Positions 28,502-36,395 of a stretch of DNA of 36,555 nucleotides are shown in pieces. The stretch's first letter is position 1, and the number at the start of each line of letters is the position of its first letter. Both the position numbers and the translations under genes were made by a program. The notes beneath the pieces are model-generated. The model worked only from the letters and a program-made list of their open reading frames with translations, made no database searches and was not told the origin of the DNA. The stretch is taken from positions 1 to 36,555 of the IMG/VR virus record IMGVR_UViG_3300017776_000059. The stretch is one strand, 5' to 3'. This DNA is from a virus.

Positions 28502-28643
28502 TATCAAATACAGCGTCTTCTTCTTCTATCAAAGACTCTGCTCCACAGAAAGGGCAAGTTGTAGGTTCTATTTCCTCATCTGGCCATTTAATGTTATACT
28601 CTGCGTCACAATGGTGACATTTAAGTTTTGTTTGATTGCTCAT
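28473..28643 (-). CDS. Small zinc-ribbon protein (56 aa)
   Basis: The sequence CHHCDAEYNIKW and CPFCGAES has two CxxC pairs, 20 residues apart, forming a zinc ribbon. An acidic tail (EEEDAVFDNEQEEDDWN) follows. The ATG overlaps the nrdB stop (TAATG) and the C-terminus overlaps the RuvC-like start by 29 bases. It may be an RNA polymerase- or DNA-binding adaptor. The gene is short but its boundaries and cysteine pattern make it convincing. Confidence 0.8.
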   Translation of the reverse strand: MSNQTKLKCHHCDAEYNIKWPDEEIEPTTCPFCGAESLIEEEDAVFDNEQEEDDWN

Positions 28644-29749
28644 TATAGTTTAAAAGTTTTAAATTGATCTTTCTTAACATCTTGTTTTACACCACCAATT
28701 ACATAAGATTCAATCTCTGTTTCTTGTGGTGCGTTTTGTAATGACCTGCTGTTCAACCAGTGTTCAGTCCAAGGTAGTGGATTTGTGTTTATTGATTGTT
28801 CATATTTAGGTTCTAATCCTATTGCTCTCATTCTTCTATTAGCAATATATTCTACATATTGATGTAATAGTTTTTCTGATAGACCTATCATACTGCCTTT
28901 TGAAAATAGATAAGTTGCCCATCTCTTTTCTTCTTGTACAGCGTCATCATATAATTTATAAACTTCTTCTTCGGTATCTTTAATTACTTTATCCATGACT
29001 TTATCTTTTTCATAGTTTTTGTAATTGTTTATTATTCTTTGTGACATGGCAAGGTGTTGACTTTCATCTCTAGCAATTAGAGATAATATCTTTGCACTAC
29101 CTTCCATAAGTTTAAGTTCACCAAATGCAAATGAACAAGCAAATGATACATAAAATCTTAAACCTTCTAATATGTTTACTGTCACTAGAGCAAGCCATAA
29201 TGCTTTCTTTAGTTCATACATATCAACTGATTTAGGATCCATCTTATATTTGTATCCTAATTGTATTAGATGATCGTATTGATCTGTCACAGACTTTGAT
29301 CTTTTTTCTATTTTTTGATCTGCTATTATCGTATCAAAAACATCACTAGGGTCAGAGTATAGATTTTTAATAATGTAAGTGTACGAGCGGCTATGTATGG
29401 TCTCCATGAAGTCCCAGGCGACTATAGCACCTTCTAGTTCAGGTAAAGAAACAAAGGGTAGAAATGCAAGACATGGTCCTCTACCTTGTACACTATCTAA
29501 CATAGTTTGATATTTTAGATTAGATGTAAAGATAAACTTTTGACCTTCAGATAATTGACTATAATCGTTTCTATCTTTCTGTAAAGATACTTCTTCTGGT
29601 CGCCAAAAGTATCCTAATTGTTGTTGAGTTAACTTGTCAAACAAAGGGTACTTAAATGTGTCATATCTTTGTACCGCTAAATCATCACCAAAAAACATAG
29701 GTTGTTTAGTAGAATCTAAATTCTTCTCTTTGTTAAATACAGTTTTCAA
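28643..29749 (-). CDS. nrdB: Class Ia ribonucleotide reductase beta subunit NrdB
   Basis: The 368-residue diiron subunit has METIHSRSYTYI with E, H and the radical Tyr in the same spacing as E. coli E115/H118/Y122, VNILEGLRFYVSFACSFAFG, and ARDESQHLAMSQ with E and H ligands. Together with NrdA it makes deoxyribonucleotides. The start is TTG; the N-terminus (TVFNKE...PMFFGDDLAVQRYD) aligns with T4 NrdB (TVFN...PMFFG), which supports this start over the later methionine. Confidence 0.93.
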   Translation of the reverse strand: MKTVFNKEKNLDSTKQPMFFGDDLAVQRYDTFKYPLFDKLTQQQLGYFWRPEEVSLQKDRNDYSQLSEGQKFIFTSNLKYQTMLDSVQGRGPCLAFLPFVSLPELEGAIVAWDFMETIHSRSYTYIIKNLYSDPSDVFDTIIADQKIEKRSKSVTDQYDHLIQLGYKYKMDPKSVDMYELKKALWLALVTVNILEGLRFYVSFACSFAFGELKLMEGSAKILSLIARDESQHLAMSQRIINNYKNYEKDKVMDKVIKDTEEEVYKLYDDAVQEEKRWATYLFSKGSMIGLSEKLLHQYVEYIANRRMRAIGLEPKYEQSINTNPLPWTEHWLNSRSLQNAPQETEIESYVIGGVKQDVKKDQFKTFKL

Positions 29750-29750
29750 T

Positions 29751-30476
29751 TTAATCTTTCCCTTCTATTGATGATCCCTTAAAAGGGTCATTTCTTGTAT
29801 CTCTATTATTCTCATCATATTTTGTTGAGGCAACTGGTCTTCTTTGTTCTTTATAAAAGAAATCTTTACTGTCGCCAAATGCCCACTTCTCTTCCTGTTC
29901 ACTAAAAAAGTATCTAGTTGACACTTGAAAGTCAGGCGTCTTTAAATCTTTAGGTGTTAACGATTGTTCAAACCACAACATTCTATTATTAGGCTGAGCA
30001 AAGAATTGCCCGTTGTCAAGTTTACCAAAATTATGTTGTTTATGTTCAGCAGGTACTTCAGAGACAGATGTATTTATAATATTAGGATCACTATGGGTAC
30101 TATCAACTGTAAACAAGTATTCACCACCCATTCTCTTACCACCTTTTAACATTATCTGTACATCACAATTCTTTAATAATCTTTTTGACCACACTTGTAT
30201 GTCATAAGAGAAACCATCCCATAAAGATATTTCACCTAGTGATAATTGATCTTCTTCTTTTATATCTTTCTTCCATACAAAAGCAGATAAAGGAAACTTA
30301 TCAAAACAAGCACCGTAATCTGGCATGTATGCTTCAAACATTAATGCTCTACCTTGCATTGATTTAACTGCAAGCAAAACACATTCAACAAATTCACCAT
30401 GACCTTTTTCTAAATCATGTAAATATTCTTTTCTAATCCAACATTTTATATATGGTACATTTGCTACAAAGTTCAT
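29751..30476 (-). CDS. Conserved hypothetical protein between nrdA and nrdB
   Basis: ATG 30476 overlaps the nrdA stop (TAATG) and gives 241 residues; a GTG at 30488 is less likely. The protein starts NFVANVPYIKCWIRKEYLHD, then GEFVECVLLAVKSMQGRALM and FEAYMPDYGACFDKFPLSAF. WDGFSYDIQVWSKRLLKNC and LWFEQSL follow, with a polar tail. It resembles a protein often found beside RNR genes in marine T4-like phages. No catalytic motif is visible. Confidence 0.75.
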   Translation of the reverse strand: MNFVANVPYIKCWIRKEYLHDLEKGHGEFVECVLLAVKSMQGRALMFEAYMPDYGACFDKFPLSAFVWKKDIKEEDQLSLGEISLWDGFSYDIQVWSKRLLKNCDVQIMLKGGKRMGGEYLFTVDSTHSDPNIINTSVSEVPAEHKQHNFGKLDNGQFFAQPNNRMLWFEQSLTPKDLKTPDFQVSTRYFFSEQEEKWAFGDSKDFFYKEQRRPVASTKYDENNRDTRNDPFKGSSIEGKD

Positions 30477-32788
30477 TATATTGTACACGAGTCACAATTC
30501 TCGTCCTCCTCTTTTGGTTTATCTTCTTTAGTTTCATCTACCCAGCCAACTGGATGTGCTGGTTCGTCTTCGTCTTTTTTACTATCATATGTATTTTGAT
30601 AGTATGATGTCTTCCAACCATACTTGTAAGTATTTAAAAGGTCTTGAGCCATAACTGATATAGGTACTTCACCATTCTCAAAGTGTTCAGGATTATAAGA
30701 CCAGTTACCTGATATTGCCTGATCAAAATACTTTTGCATAACAGAAACTACATTTATATAACCTTCGTTGTTAGGCATATCCCATAATAATGTATAGTTA
30801 TTTTTTAGTCTTTGATAATCAGGTACTATCTGTTTTAAAGGACCTTTTTTACTTTTCTTAATACTTAAATAATCTCTAGGTGGTTCAATACCATTAGTTG
30901 CATTAGAAACAATAGATGAAGACTCACTAGGCATTTGTGCTGATAATGTACTATGTCTTAAACCATTTTTCTTAATTTCTTTTCTCAACCATTCCCAATC
31001 ATAAGTAAGTTCTCTCTTAACTAATTCGTCAACATCTTTCTTATATGTATCAATAGGTAAGATACCATCAGAGTATTTTGTTCTATCAAAATAGTCGCAC
31101 TTACCTTTTTCTTTTGCAACTTGCATACTTGCACTTAATAGGTAAAATTGAAATGCTTCTGTAAGTTTATCTACTTGTCGCCATGCAAGTTTCTGATTAT
31201 ATTTGTAACCTTTTTTAGCAAGGTAGTGAGCAAGGCCAATGTAACCTATACCTAAACTTCTTCTTGCCTTTGTAGATACTTCGGCAGATACAATAGGATA
31301 TTTTTGATGATCTATTATTTCATCTAGTGCCCTTACTGCAAGATCACAAAGAGGTTCTAGTTCGTCTCTCTTATCTATCTTACCAACATTGATAGCAGAT
31401 AAAATGCACAATGCAATTTCACCCTCACCATCAATATGTTGAATTGGATCAGTAGGTAGAGTTATCTCTTGGCAAAGGTTAGACATTAATATTCTATCCT
31501 TGAAAGATGAGTGGTCGTTTGAGTGGTCAATATTCATAATATAGATACGACCTGTCTCTGCTCTTTCTTTTAAGATGTCAAAGAATAACTCCTGGGCACC
31601 TACTTTTGTTTTCCACACACTAGTTTTTCTCTCTGCCTTTTCATACAGCTCATCAAACTTATCAGTACCCCAAGCCTCATACAACTCTGGTACTTCATGT
31701 GGTGAAAATAATGTTATATCTTCATCTTTGATAAATCTTTCATAAAATAATTTAGATAACTGAATAGAGTAATCTAATTTTCTAACTCTATTATCTTCGG
31801 TACCTTTATTATTTTTTAAGACAATGATGTCTTCTATTTCTTTGTGCCAAATAGGGAAGTGAACGGTAGCTGATCCTCCTCGGACTCCGTTTTGCGTACA
31901 ACATTTAACTGTTGCTTCAAACTTCTTAAGGAAAGGAATAACACCCGTATGCTGTACCTCACCGCCTCTAATCCGTGAGTTGATACCTCTGATCCTTCCT
32001 GCGTTAATTCCGATCCCAGCTCTTTGGGCCACATAACGCCCAATAGCCATGTCACTGCTAAAGATACTAGGTAAAGTATCGTCCACATCAACAAGCACAC
32101 AACTAGCGTACTGGCGCATAGGAGTCCTAACACCAGCCATAACAGGAGTAGGAATATTGATTTTAAACTGACTAATAGCGTCATAGTATTTTTTAACATA
32201 ACTCATCCTTTTGTTCTTTGGGTATTGTGAAAATAGAGTAGCCGCAATCATCATGTACATAAATTGTGGCGTTTCATATATCATATTCACACTTCGGTCT
32301 TGTACAAGATATTTGTCTAGCACTTGTCTTAAACCTGCGTAAGTAAAATCATAATCTCTATTGTGATTAATCCAGTTCTCCATTCTATCAAAATCTTTTC
32401 TATCATAGTTTTTTAATATCTCATCATCATACATTTTTAAATCTACTGTTTTCTTAACATGGTCAAAAAAGTGTGGGTGATCCCATAGTTTATGAAAGAT
32501 TTGTTTTCTTAAACTGAATAGTAATAATCTTGCTGCTACATAAGTGTAATTAGGTGTATTTAAGTTTATTAAATCTGCAGCTGACTTAATTAGTATTTGT
32601 TGTATCTCATCTGTTGACATACCTTCATAGAATTGTAGGCCACTATTCATTTCTATTTGTGAAGCAGATACACCTTTTATATCTTCTACAGCGTATTCAA
32701 CCATTGAATGGATTTTATCTATATCTAATTTTTCTGTTCCTCTGCCGTTTCGTTTATTGACGTTAATAGACTCGTTTCCTGTGACCAT
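30476..32788 (-). CDS. nrdA: Class Ia ribonucleotide reductase alpha subunit NrdA
   Basis: The 770-residue large subunit has an N-terminal ATP-cone (about residues 10-100, VNKRNGRGTEKLDIDKIHSM), then PTPVMAGVRTPMRQYASCVL with the active-site Cys. The substrate-site loop AGIGINAGRIRGINSRIRGG, SNLCQEITLPTD and EPPRDYLSIKKSKKGPL follow. The C-terminal CDSC is the redox-shuttling pair that glutaredoxin or thioredoxin would reduce. AAGGAG precedes the ATG. It works with NrdB downstream. Confidence 0.96.
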   Translation of the reverse strand: MVTGNESINVNKRNGRGTEKLDIDKIHSMVEYAVEDIKGVSASQIEMNSGLQFYEGMSTDEIQQILIKSAADLINLNTPNYTYVAARLLLFSLRKQIFHKLWDHPHFFDHVKKTVDLKMYDDEILKNYDRKDFDRMENWINHNRDYDFTYAGLRQVLDKYLVQDRSVNMIYETPQFMYMMIAATLFSQYPKNKRMSYVKKYYDAISQFKINIPTPVMAGVRTPMRQYASCVLVDVDDTLPSIFSSDMAIGRYVAQRAGIGINAGRIRGINSRIRGGEVQHTGVIPFLKKFEATVKCCTQNGVRGGSATVHFPIWHKEIEDIIVLKNNKGTEDNRVRKLDYSIQLSKLFYERFIKDEDITLFSPHEVPELYEAWGTDKFDELYEKAERKTSVWKTKVGAQELFFDILKERAETGRIYIMNIDHSNDHSSFKDRILMSNLCQEITLPTDPIQHIDGEGEIALCILSAINVGKIDKRDELEPLCDLAVRALDEIIDHQKYPIVSAEVSTKARRSLGIGYIGLAHYLAKKGYKYNQKLAWRQVDKLTEAFQFYLLSASMQVAKEKGKCDYFDRTKYSDGILPIDTYKKDVDELVKRELTYDWEWLRKEIKKNGLRHSTLSAQMPSESSSIVSNATNGIEPPRDYLSIKKSKKGPLKQIVPDYQRLKNNYTLLWDMPNNEGYINVVSVMQKYFDQAISGNWSYNPEHFENGEVPISVMAQDLLNTYKYGWKTSYYQNTYDSKKDEDEPAHPVGWVDETKEDKPKEEDENCDSCTI

Positions 32789-32797
32789 GTTATCTCC

Positions 32798-33811
32798 TTA
32801 ACAACGCTTGTATGAATTTAATTTAGTTAATGCTGATAGACCTGAATAGGTATTTTCTGTAATGATGTTTTGAATTTGTGATTTTGTCTTGCCTTGTAAT
32901 ATCATATCGTTAATATCTTTTTCTTCTTGTCCTTCTGGCCATATGACCAATTCGTAATCTTTTTCTACCACTCTATACATTCTATCTACAATTTGTTTAT
33001 TTCGTGGCTCGTTATCAAAGATAAACACCACGTCTTTTTTTTCTACTGGTAGTTGTAGGTCAGCACCAGCAGCTGCAAGGCAATTATCTATAAACAAACT
33101 ATCAATAGGACCCTCTACTATGTATAATCTATTTTGTAGATTTACACGTTCAAGGCCATATATTTTTTGTTTGTTTTCATCAAATTTTAAAGTAAGATAT
33201 TTAGGTGTTTCTTTACCAAAAGCTCTACCTTGAATTGCAAAGACTTCACCATCAACATCATAGAAAGGTATAATCAATCTAGGATGCTCGTAAGATTTAT
33301 TTAGTTCATCAAAAGTACCAGGTCTTAATTTATTTACATAAGATTGGAACTTGTCGCAATAAAATAATCTATCGTAATACTGCTTAGGTATTTGACGATT
33401 AATCAAATACTTTTTTGCAGGATGTGTGTCTTCAATTTGACTAAAGTTTGTTAAACCTTTTAGGGGTGTAGATTTTAATTTTTCTTTAGTATTGTTTTTA
33501 AACTTGTCTAATAGGTTTGTTTCACCTATTGGTTTATTACCTTTATATCTCTCTAAAACATACTGATCGTATAAAGGTCTATCTACAAGTTTAATTAGAT
33601 TTGCCAGATTGAGGCCTGAACCACAATTGTGACATTTGAAAAACATTTCTGTTTTTACTTTGTAAAGATATGCCCTTGCTTTGGTTTTACTCTTTTTAGA
33701 GTCACCACATACAGGACATCTAAAATTATAGAGATAATCTCTTTTCTTTTTAAACTGCTGCAATCTAGGCTGTATTTTACTGATATAATCTAAATCAATG
33801 TAACCACTCAT
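32798..33811 (-). CDS. 61: DNA primase gp61
   Basis: The 337-residue primase has an N-terminal zinc ribbon (NFRCPVCGDSKKSK and FKCHNCGSGLNLANL) and a central TOPRIM-like core: LYIVEGPIDSLFIDNC with the Glu, then AAAGADLQL and VVFIFDNEPRN with the DxD-type acid. T4 gp61 makes RNA primers with gp41 helicase. The start has no Shine-Dalgarno sequence. The -10 of a consensus promoter ends exactly six bases before the ATG, so the mRNA is probably leaderless. Confidence 0.93.
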   Translation of the reverse strand: MSGYIDLDYISKIQPRLQQFKKKRDYLYNFRCPVCGDSKKSKTKARAYLYKVKTEMFFKCHNCGSGLNLANLIKLVDRPLYDQYVLERYKGNKPIGETNLLDKFKNNTKEKLKSTPLKGLTNFSQIEDTHPAKKYLINRQIPKQYYDRLFYCDKFQSYVNKLRPGTFDELNKSYEHPRLIIPFYDVDGEVFAIQGRAFGKETPKYLTLKFDENKQKIYGLERVNLQNRLYIVEGPIDSLFIDNCLAAAGADLQLPVEKKDVVFIFDNEPRNKQIVDRMYRVVEKDYELVIWPEGQEEKDINDMILQGKTKSQIQNIITENTYSGLSALTKLNSYKRC

Positions 33812-33817
33812 AACAAT

Positions 33818-33846
33818 AGTATATACTATATATACAAGATTGTCAA
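33818..33846 (-). promoter_or_regulatory. Sigma70-type promoter for primase, start-codon proximal
   Basis: TTGACA (33846-33841), 17-bp spacer, TATACT (33823-33818), GC before the -35. The predicted +1 is 33811, the A of the primase ATG. Confidence 0.75.
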
Positions 33847-33847
33847 G

Positions 33848-34360
33848 CTAGTTTAACCAAGTAAACCAACCTCGTTCCATCATCTCTGGACCCCACAATC
33901 CTACGATAATAGCACCACCTATAATCATCCATCTATACTTCTCAAGCATACCTACTCTATTACCTAGATTGACATTGAGTTGTTTTATCTCACACATAAG
34001 ACGTTTTTCTGATAGTTCAACTTCATCTCTTAAATCTTTGACAGATTTGTTTAACCTAGAGTGTATATCTTCAAATTTGTTATCACTTTCTTTTCTTCTA
34101 TTTTCAAGTAATGAAAATATAGCCTTATCTATATCTTCATTTTTAGATAGTTTTTCTTCATGTACAGCTAACATTGATTTAATAGATGATGATATATCCG
34201 TTAATTTGTCTATGGTATTATCTAGTTTTACATTCACATTGGCAACGGATTTTACTTCGTTTCTTAAAACCTCAATAGATGTCTGTTGCTTAACTACGTC
34301 TTTTGATAGTTGAGCCACAGTTTTTCTAGTTTCACCGTTTCCGTTTGTTCCGTTTGCCAT
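33848..34360 (-). CDS. Coiled-coil protein with C-terminal membrane anchor
   Basis: This 170-residue protein has a flexible Asn/Gly N-terminus (MANGTNGNGETRK), a long coiled coil through residues 20-135 (VLRNEVKSVANVNVKLDNTI, RRKESDNKFEDIHSRLNKSV) and a C-terminal hydrophobic segment (RWMIIGGAIIVGLWG) with a short tail ERGWFTWLN. It is tail-anchored and may tether a complex to the host membrane. It follows the cyclase unit. No Shine-Dalgarno sequence. Confidence 0.75.
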   Translation of the reverse strand: MANGTNGNGETRKTVAQLSKDVVKQQTSIEVLRNEVKSVANVNVKLDNTIDKLTDISSSIKSMLAVHEEKLSKNEDIDKAIFSLLENRRKESDNKFEDIHSRLNKSVKDLRDEVELSEKRLMCEIKQLNVNLGNRVGMLEKYRWMIIGGAIIVGLWGPEMMERGWFTWLN

Positions 34361-34365
34361 GTGAG

Positions 34366-34373
34366 TATTTATT
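34366..34373 (-). promoter_or_regulatory. Late-type AATAAATA box at the start codon of the coiled-coil gene
   Basis: AATAAATA, then five bases, then ATG at 34360, the same spacing as at 757 and 7819. The first base differs from T4 TATAAATA. Predicted +1 at the ATG. Confidence 0.4.
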
Positions 34374-34375
34374 TG

Positions 34376-34576
34376 TTATGCGACTTTTAGCATGGATCTT
34401 AATTGAGCTATTTGTCTTATTTTCCAAAGCTTTAAAAATGTTCTTCTACGCCTTCGTTCTTTTTGTTTTTTAATTTTGAGCCAGTGTAAATTGAGTAGGT
34501 AAAGTTTTTGTTTTTTGTCATTTTGTATTGTCCTTTTGATTAGTATTCGTAGTTTTCTTTTTTGGATTAGTGTCAT
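34376..34576 (-). CDS. Questionable basic frame (66 aa)
   Basis: This frame is extremely rich in K, R and L (KERRRRRTFLKLWKIRQ) and overlaps the cyclase end by 59 bases. Such composition is typical of a wrong frame in A+T-rich DNA. It is listed because the space would otherwise have only a 29-codon frame. I favour the shorter frame at 34432 as the real start region. Confidence 0.25.
   Translation of the reverse strand: MTLIQKRKLRILIKRTIQNDKKQKLYLLNLHWLKIKKQKERRRRRTFLKLWKIRQIAQLRSMLKVA
34432..34521 (-). CDS. Small protein after cyclase, possible frameshift (29 aa)
   Basis: ATG 34521 overlaps the cyclase stop (ATGA) and encodes MTKNKNFTYSIYTGSKLKNK, then KNEGVEEHF and stop. The stop comes right after a run of five T's. 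Skipping one T would continue as FKALENKTNSSIKIHAKSRI, a normal-looking protein. Either a 29-aa peptide, a natural +1 shift or a single-base sequencing error is possible. Confidence 0.4.
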   Translation of the reverse strand: MTKNKNFTYSIYTGSKLKNKKNEGVEEHF

Positions 34577-36395
34577 AACCCTCCTGTACTGTATAGATTG
34601 CTACTTTATTTGATTTACCTTTCACTTGAACATCATCTAACTTTTTGAAATTATATTTTTTGGATATGTCTTTGTAAGTATCGTGGCCAACAACTAAGGT
34701 TGCGTCATAATTTTTAGATACACCTTCTAATCTACTTGCAAGATTAACGGCGTCACCTAAAACAGAATAGTCAAATCTTTGTTCAGATCCCATATTCCCA
34801 ACTACGGCCTTTCCTGAATTAATACCTATACCTATATTTAGTTTATTACCTTTACCAAAACCATCACTATCATTTAACTCTTTTAGTTTATCTATCATTT
34901 GTAGTGCCGAAACGATTGCTAACTCTTTATGATTTGCTGTGTCAATTGGCGCATTCCAAAATGCCATTATACAATCTCCCATGTACTTGTCAATAGTACC
35001 ATTGTTCTTCATTATTATATCTGTCATAGGTGTTAGAAACTTGTTAATTACTATTGTTAGACCTTGAGGATTTTTTTGATACTTTTCTGAAATAGGAGTA
35101 AACCCTCTTATATCACAGAATAAAAATGTTAACTCTTTTGTTTCACCACCTAGTTTTAGTAGATTAGGATTCTGTTGTAATTTTTTAACCATCTTAGGTT
35201 CTAGGTAATGCTCAAATTGTTTTTTAATTTGTTGTTTTAATTTAAACTCTAAAACAAATCTATTAAATATACTATGTAATCCTACAAATATTATTGTTAT
35301 GAATATCCAACTAGGATCAAATAGCATAAGTTGTTGTTGAAAGAAAAAGTTAGAATATACAAAACTACCTATACTCATCATTACCATGGCAGCTGCAACC
35401 ACATAGTAAGGTGTAAATCTTGTAAGTATTATTAAAATTAAACCTGCAACAAAAGCAATCGCAAGTTCTATTAAAGGCATTATATCAGTTCTTGTTATTT
35501 GTTTTTCTTGTAGCACGGTCTCTAATGTAGAAGCTGTCAGTTCATAAGCGTATCTTTCACCTACTGGTGTTGCGATTATGCCACCTAAACCCTCTGCACT
35601 CATACCTATGATTACGGTTCTGCCATTAAACTCTGTAAAGTTCATATCTGCTGCTGATATAGTTTCATATTCTTTATTCCATCTTAACCATACTCTAGCA
35701 TTTGCGTCTGTTTTAATTGTAGAAAAACCAGGTACTCTCATGGCTTGTACACCTGCTTCACCTGATTTAACTTGATAACTTGGTGCACCCATGGCAACTC
35801 TAATAACTTCTATTGCCATTGCAGGATATATGTCTTCTCCTATTTTCATCAATAAAGGCATTCTTCTTACAACACCATCTACCTCGGGTGCTGTATTTGA
35901 AACACCTACACCAGCAGCGTTATGAAACTTCTCAATAGGACCTAACATTCCTCCCCATTCAAACAAGAAAGGTAATGGGTCATTTACTTTTGCAACTCCT
36001 CTAGGTACACCATTCTTATTAATCTGGTTAGTGCCTATCTGTGCTATTACTATATGATATGGCAATACATCTGCTAAATCATCATCATAACCCATTCTAT
36101 CTGTTTCACTAAAAAGTATGGGTACTACTATAACTTGAGCGCCATCTAATCTTGCTTTAAGTATGATGTCTGCTAATACATGTCTAGGCCAAGGCCATTG
36201 ACCATATTTTTCTATTGCCTTTTCATCTATGGTAATAACACCTATGTCTTTTGAAATCTCTTTTGTTTCTGATTGTAATAATATATCAAAGGACTTTAAT
36301 CTTAATATCTCTTTTATTTGTGGGTCTTTTACACCTATAAATGTTAAAACAAACAAGGTTATAAATGCAATAGTCCAGTGTGTTATATATTTCAC
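34518..36395 (-). CDS. CHASE2-domain class III adenylate/guanylate cyclase
   Basis: The protein (about 625-627 residues, GTG start at 36395 or 36401) has an N-terminal membrane segment, a CHASE2 sensor region (to about residue 295, including GVITIDEKAIEKYGQWPWPR), three membrane helices (about 305-400) and a C-terminal cyclase domain. Counting from the 36401 start: metal Asp at FCDIRGFT (D430) and GDCIMAFW (D476), adenine-contact Lys in DKYMGD (K472), S546, N553 and R557 in YSVLGDAVNLASRLE. All key residues are present, so cAMP synthesis is likely. It could send a second messenger in the infected cell. GTGA overlap with the upstream stop favours 36395. Confidence 0.92.
   Translation of the reverse strand: MKYITHWTIAFITLFVLTFIGVKDPQIKEILRLKSFDILLQSETKEISKDIGVITIDEKAIEKYGQWPWPRHVLADIILKARLDGAQVIVVPILFSETDRMGYDDDLADVLPYHIVIAQIGTNQINKNGVPRGVAKVNDPLPFLFEWGGMLGPIEKFHNAAGVGVSNTAPEVDGVVRRMPLLMKIGEDIYPAMAIEVIRVAMGAPSYQVKSGEAGVQAMRVPGFSTIKTDANARVWLRWNKEYETISAADMNFTEFNGRTVIIGMSAEGLGGIIATPVGERYAYELTASTLETVLQEKQITRTDIMPLIELAIAFVAGLILIILTRFTPYYVVAAAMVMMSIGSFVYSNFFFQQQLMLFDPSWIFITIIFVGLHSIFNRFVLEFKLKQQIKKQFEHYLEPKMVKKLQQNPNLLKLGGETKELTFLFCDIRGFTPISEKYQKNPQGLTIVINKFLTPMTDIIMKNNGTIDKYMGDCIMAFWNAPIDTANHKELAIVSALQMIDKLKELNDSDGFGKGNKLNIGIGINSGKAVVGNMGSEQRFDYSVLGDAVNLASRLEGVSKNYDATLVVGHDTYKDISKKYNFKKLDDVQVKGKSNKVAIYTVQEGYDTNPKKKTTNTNQKDNTK

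Noticed and set aside
30071-30078. TATAAATA late-type box on the minus strand
   Set aside because: It lies in the middle of the conserved gene between nrdA and nrdB, with no nearby start codon.
31834-32199. Hydrophobic minus-strand frame of 121 codons inside nrdA
   Set aside because: It is an alternative frame of the highly conserved NrdA active-site region.
34966-34993. TTGACA-16-TATAAT on the minus strand inside the cyclase gene
   Set aside because: The bases encode the conserved catalytic segment IDKYMGDCIM, so the match is explained by the protein. It also warns that the internal site at 17730 may be chance.
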